DNA of 64,000 bases from Thiosocius sp963736445 (lineage in GTDB: Bacteria > Pseudomonadota > Gammaproteobacteria > Chromatiales > Chromatiaceae), in NCBI GenBank assembly GCA_963736445.1, contig CAVTOY010000010.1, positions 124,001-188,000 of the forward strand. The letters are read 5' to 3'. The stretch's first letter is position 1, and each line of letters opens with the position of its first letter. The notes below the pieces were generated by a model. That model was not told the origin of the DNA. It did no database searches and saw only the letters and a list, made by a program, of their open reading frames with translations. This document shows, piece after piece, positions 62,201 through 64,000 of this stretch. The position numbers and the translations under genes were made by a program.

Positions 62201-62746
62201 AATCTGCGCGGCCATTGGCTGCCGGTGGACGCCGAGGCCGAAAGCTCGGCCAATTGGATCTCCAATATCGCCATCACCGACGTGCTCAATGTCATGGCTG
62301 CAAAACACGTCTTGGTGATCGCGGATTCCTGTTACTCCGGAGCCATGACTCGGTCGGGCGTCGCGCGGCTCGAGACCGGGCTGTCATCGGAGACCAAGGT
62401 GAAGTGGTACCGCACGATGTCCAAGGCGCGCGCCCGTGCGGTGCTGACCTCTGGCGGGCTCAAACCCGTATTGGACGCCGGCGGCGGTGACCACTCCATT
62501 TTTACGCGCGCCCTGCTCGACACCCTGCGTGACAACCAGCGCGTCCTCGAGGGCTATGCGCTTTACCGCGAGGTCCAGAAGCGGGTCAAGCGTGCGGCGG
62601 CGCAGCTCAACGTAGACCAAGATCCGCAGTACGCGCCGATCAAATTTGCCGGCCACGAGGCGGGAGAGTTCTTCTTCCTGCCGAGCAGCACGAAGTTGTC
62701 GGAGCGCGAACTCCGGCGCACCGGTACCGAGGTCGCGGTCCGATGA
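59255..62746 (+). CDS. Lipoprotein with Sel1 repeats, long coiled coil and C-terminal caspase-like protease
   Basis: About 1163 residues. The lipobox TTLGC (Cys33, or Cys20 if the second candidate ATG at 59294 is used) directs it to the outer membrane. Sel1-like repeats (about 112-186, AYVGEIYEKGLGV and NLGYLYESGLGV) are followed by a long heptad-rich coiled coil (about 195-770). A beta-rich linker comes next, then a peptidase C14 caspase-like domain (about 900-1120). Catalytic His976 (YAGHGE) and Cys1026 (ADSCYSG) are both present. The surface-attached protease could be triggered by the signalling proteins around it. The stop overlaps the cyclase-FHA gene by ATGA. Confidence 0.9.
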   Translation: MKLPVCMKMPGWQMTRSFLLSLLATIAITTLGCQSQETHSDAPTAQARNADDLMVVDCLLPGQVRKLGQSFTFLAPRRAIKTTGTDCEIRGGEYVAYDRASYSTALKVWLPEAKAGDPAAMAYVGEIYEKGLGVVADYKVAQHWYLKAAELGNTRAQINLGYLYESGLGVERDLTTAMKWYRRASGLTDGELEFVSSVELAERQAVTAELGLLREQSSELRERLAAAEARLAQDRRSLAATRKQAADLRRELEKAPAAASATAATSATAPAKPDPALQRELEQAKAEQRRLLTELSGQQRESAQLRDELDANQGALAAERRKLAQLHVELADAQTALKTEASPPAAGETPAERALRDDMQSLTRRLETNRDEIARLTGLLAATDTRNYELQQELAVRDREISSIHGQLAAATGDDAELARMQGMLDASQQERRRLADELAQVELKGAESEAALAQTRQELALRQSALASAEQTVGQMRQELDARRRSNVAATDAQIARLSAAVMQREQQLAEARSHVESLERSLDGQVSKAEQFAAEAEQRRSALDAALQAKDAEIDSLDTRLAAALRDNEKLGAVQRQLASADAERRRLATELAQQDLATSDLKKELVKAQQTVAQGSAQLSDTREALRLMQDQLAARDRDLAASTQRSIALESEVVARTAALDRQNREVARLEDRLRDERTVLERQLAKAQGEQQQLQQAAQERQRRVEELERKLLTTQAILVASERKAARLDEVEKRLNEEQKVVTAQERELAQLRSELEKGKRQVAEPAIASVTVTEARGPVIEIIDPPLAATRGIPSVLLRSPVREVELIGRVRPEEKLLSFKVNEKPTSVDEQGLFRESVTLREPQTSVNLVAIDRLGQRTALDFIIVPPGKRGEAAITDAMTPASQATTPVDFGTYHALVIGNQEYTHLPNLSTPANDAREMAELLRGRYGFKTQLLINASRYEILAALNKLRAQLTDRDNLLIFYAGHGELDNVNLRGHWLPVDAEAESSANWISNIAITDVLNVMAAKHVLVIADSCYSGAMTRSGVARLETGLSSETKVKWYRTMSKARARAVLTSGGLKPVLDAGGGDHSIFTRALLDTLRDNQRVLEGYALYREVQKRVKRAAAQLNVDQDPQYAPIKFAGHEAGEFFFLPSSTKLSERELRRTGTEVAVR

Positions 62747-63717
62747 GCGACCCGCGAGCGCCCACGGCAGGGAACGCCGAGGGCAATCCGGTATGCCCGT
62801 CTGCCGATAGTGCAGGTAAGGTGCTTATCTGCGTGCGCCCCACCTGCTCGGAGCTGGGCGAAAAGATGGGTAGCGGGCTCGACAACCCCTACGACGACTT
62901 CCGCCGCAAGGTGGCAGAGATCGTTTCGGCCGGCCGGGGCGCGCTGATCACGGACCACAACCGCGAATTCATATGCGCCTTCGAATCGGCGGCGGCGGCT
63001 TTCAAATGCACTCAGTCGATCCAACGGGCGATCGCCGAGAGCCAGCGGCGGCAGTGGCTCGGGGCCAGGATCGGATGCTTCGGTACTAACGCGGATGACG
63101 GATCAGACGCATGGCAGGAGGCCGTGCAGTGCTCACAGAACTTGGCGAACCGGGCCACGCCGGGACAGACGATAGCCTGCACCAGCACCCTGGCCGGGCT
63201 CGACGAGGTACTGCTGGGCGAGACCCTGCCGCTCGACGCCAGCGATTGGGCCTGTGATCGAACCGGCGTCGGTCTACCGCTGTGTATTATCAGGTGGCAG
63301 GAAGAGGTGCCGACGCGCATCGCAAACCCAGTGCGCAGAGACAACATCATCACCCGGGCACAACGCCTGCGCCTACGTTGGCGAGGGGAAAAACTCGTCC
63401 TAGACAAGGACAGCGCGGCCCTCACGATCGGGCGCAGCAGCGAGGCCGATATCTCGATCGAATCGCAATACGCCTCGCGCGTCCACGCCAGGTTGCGCCA
63501 CATCAACGCCGCGTTCATCCTCACCGACTGCAGCACCAACGGTACCTACGTGAAGATCGACGAGGACGCTGAGGTCTACCTGCACGACGACGACCTCATT
63601 CTGCGCGGCGAGGGCTGCATCAGTCTCGGGCGACGCTCTACAGCAGCAAGGGGCAAGCTGGTCTTCTTCAAGACCGAGCAGGCGGGCAGCACGTCCGCTG
63701 CGCGATCGAGGCCATGA
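62743..63717 (+). CDS. Degenerate nucleotide-cyclase-like domain fused to FHA
   Basis: 324 residues. The N-terminal part (about 55-190, GRGALITDHNREFICAFESA, IQRAIAESQRR and NLANRATPGQTIACTSTLA) follows class III cyclase homology. However, the metal-binding aspartates expected after the first strand are not visible, so cyclase activity is doubtful. A C-terminal FHA domain (about 215-300) has LTIGRSSEADISIES, ASRVHARLRH and STNGTYVKIDE. It is translationally coupled to the caspase gene before and the PP2C gene after. Confidence 0.8.
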   Translation: MSDPRAPTAGNAEGNPVCPSADSAGKVLICVRPTCSELGEKMGSGLDNPYDDFRRKVAEIVSAGRGALITDHNREFICAFESAAAAFKCTQSIQRAIAESQRRQWLGARIGCFGTNADDGSDAWQEAVQCSQNLANRATPGQTIACTSTLAGLDEVLLGETLPLDASDWACDRTGVGLPLCIIRWQEEVPTRIANPVRRDNIITRAQRLRLRWRGEKLVLDKDSAALTIGRSSEADISIESQYASRVHARLRHINAAFILTDCSTNGTYVKIDEDAEVYLHDDDLILRGEGCISLGRRSTAARGKLVFFKTEQAGSTSAARSRP

Positions 63718-64000
63718 CCTTGGTATCCGGTCTCTCTGAAGGTTACCGTTGGTCATCCGCCTGTGAGACGCATGTCGGCAAGGTGCGTAAGCTCAACGAG
63801 GACGCCGTGCTGAGCCGGCCGGATCTCGGCCTGTGGGCAGTAGCCGACGGCATGGGTGGGCACGAAGGAGGCGATCGGGCGAGCCGCATGGTGATCGACG
63901 CGCTGACCTCCCTTTCTCCGAACGACCAGCTTGGTGACTTCGTCGCTGCAGCGATGCGTGAACTGGAATCGGTTAATGCGCGCCTGCATGCCGAGGCGCG
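63714..64000 (+). CDS. PP2C-type protein phosphatase (partial; runs past the window end)
   Basis: The first 95 codons are visible, without a stop. The PP2C start VGKVRKLNEDAV and VADGMGGHEGGDRAS carry the metal-binding Asp residues of Stp1/PppA-like phosphatases. It overlaps the preceding gene by ATGA. It should reverse phosphorylation by the kinase in this cluster. Confidence 0.88.
   Translation, partial: MTLVSGLSEGYRWSSACETHVGKVRKLNEDAVLSRPDLGLWAVADGMGGHEGGDRASRMVIDALTSLSPNDQLGDFVAAAMRELESVNARLHAEA

Noticed and set aside
1..64000. CRISPR array or prophage
   Set aside because: No regularly spaced direct repeats, integrase, capsid or tail genes were seen.
53746..64000. Type VI secretion gene cluster
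   Set aside because: No tssB/C, hcp, vgrG, clpV or tssJ-M homologue is present; only kinase, FHA and phosphatase parts are shared. The window ends inside the cluster, so it stays open beyond 64 kb.

Overview
The window is a continuous stretch of high-G+C chromosome from a gammaproteobacterium. The evidence is the conserved block order (queG / nnr-tsaE-amiC-mutL-miaA-hfq-hflX-hflK-hflC-yjeT-hisZ-purA; rnr-rlmB; rpsF-rpsR-rplI-dnaB) and the orn/rsgA neighbourhood. An octaheme hydroxylamine-oxidoreductase-like cytochrome, a DNR/FNR-type regulator, an AddAB-like nuclease pair and an encapsulated-ferritin homologue fit a Chromatiales-like sulfur or nitrogen-metabolising lineage. No rRNA or species marker is present, so the genus is not called.

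Layout. 1-7.1 kb (minus strand): rnr-rlmB, then rpsF-rpsR-DUF2232-rplI-dnaB (dnaB cut by the window start), with two small inverted-repeat elements side by side between dnaB and rplI. 7.2-12.2 kb: tRNA-Leu(CAG), an EncFtn-type ferritin without encapsulin, gamma-glutamylcyclotransferase, MOSC and DsbA-like genes, and a decayed MltF-type lytic transglycosylase. 12.2-23.5 kb (plus): a two-gene ABC importer without a binding protein, an AddB/AddA-like helicase-nuclease pair, a sigma32-driven small heat-shock gene and a DegQ protease. 23.5-41.5 kb: a histidine kinase lacking its phosphoacceptor His, purA, hisZ and the hfq/mutL/amiC superblock, with a second copy of the 172-bp repeat forming the start of hisZ. 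41.5-44.5 kb: a Crp/Fnr regulator divergent from an octaheme cytochrome plus TPR protein, with two palindromic FNR-type boxes between them. 44.5-53.6 kb: mostly housekeeping and small membrane or secreted proteins, cfa, an FAD reductase, a GIN/DUF2807 protein, orn, a Ste24-type protease, a tiny cytochrome c and rsgA.

53.7-64.0 kb is the most unusual region. It holds a Ser/Thr kinase with a membrane anchor, a lipoprotein hydrolase, a VWA-TM-FHA protein, a lipoprotein with Sel1 repeats, a long coiled coil and a C-terminal caspase-like protease, a degenerate cyclase-FHA fusion and a PP2C phosphatase (cut by the window end). Three very small genes accompany it: one with a double-glycine-like leader, one acidic and one basic. 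The last three large genes overlap by ATGA junctions. This looks like a phospho-signalling system in which kinase and phosphatase control FHA readers and an envelope-attached caspase. No type VI secretion structural gene is visible inside the window, so a link to T6SS cannot be tested here.

All calls come from reading the sequence. No database search, alignment program or folding program was run; coordinates and mismatch counts were made by hand.
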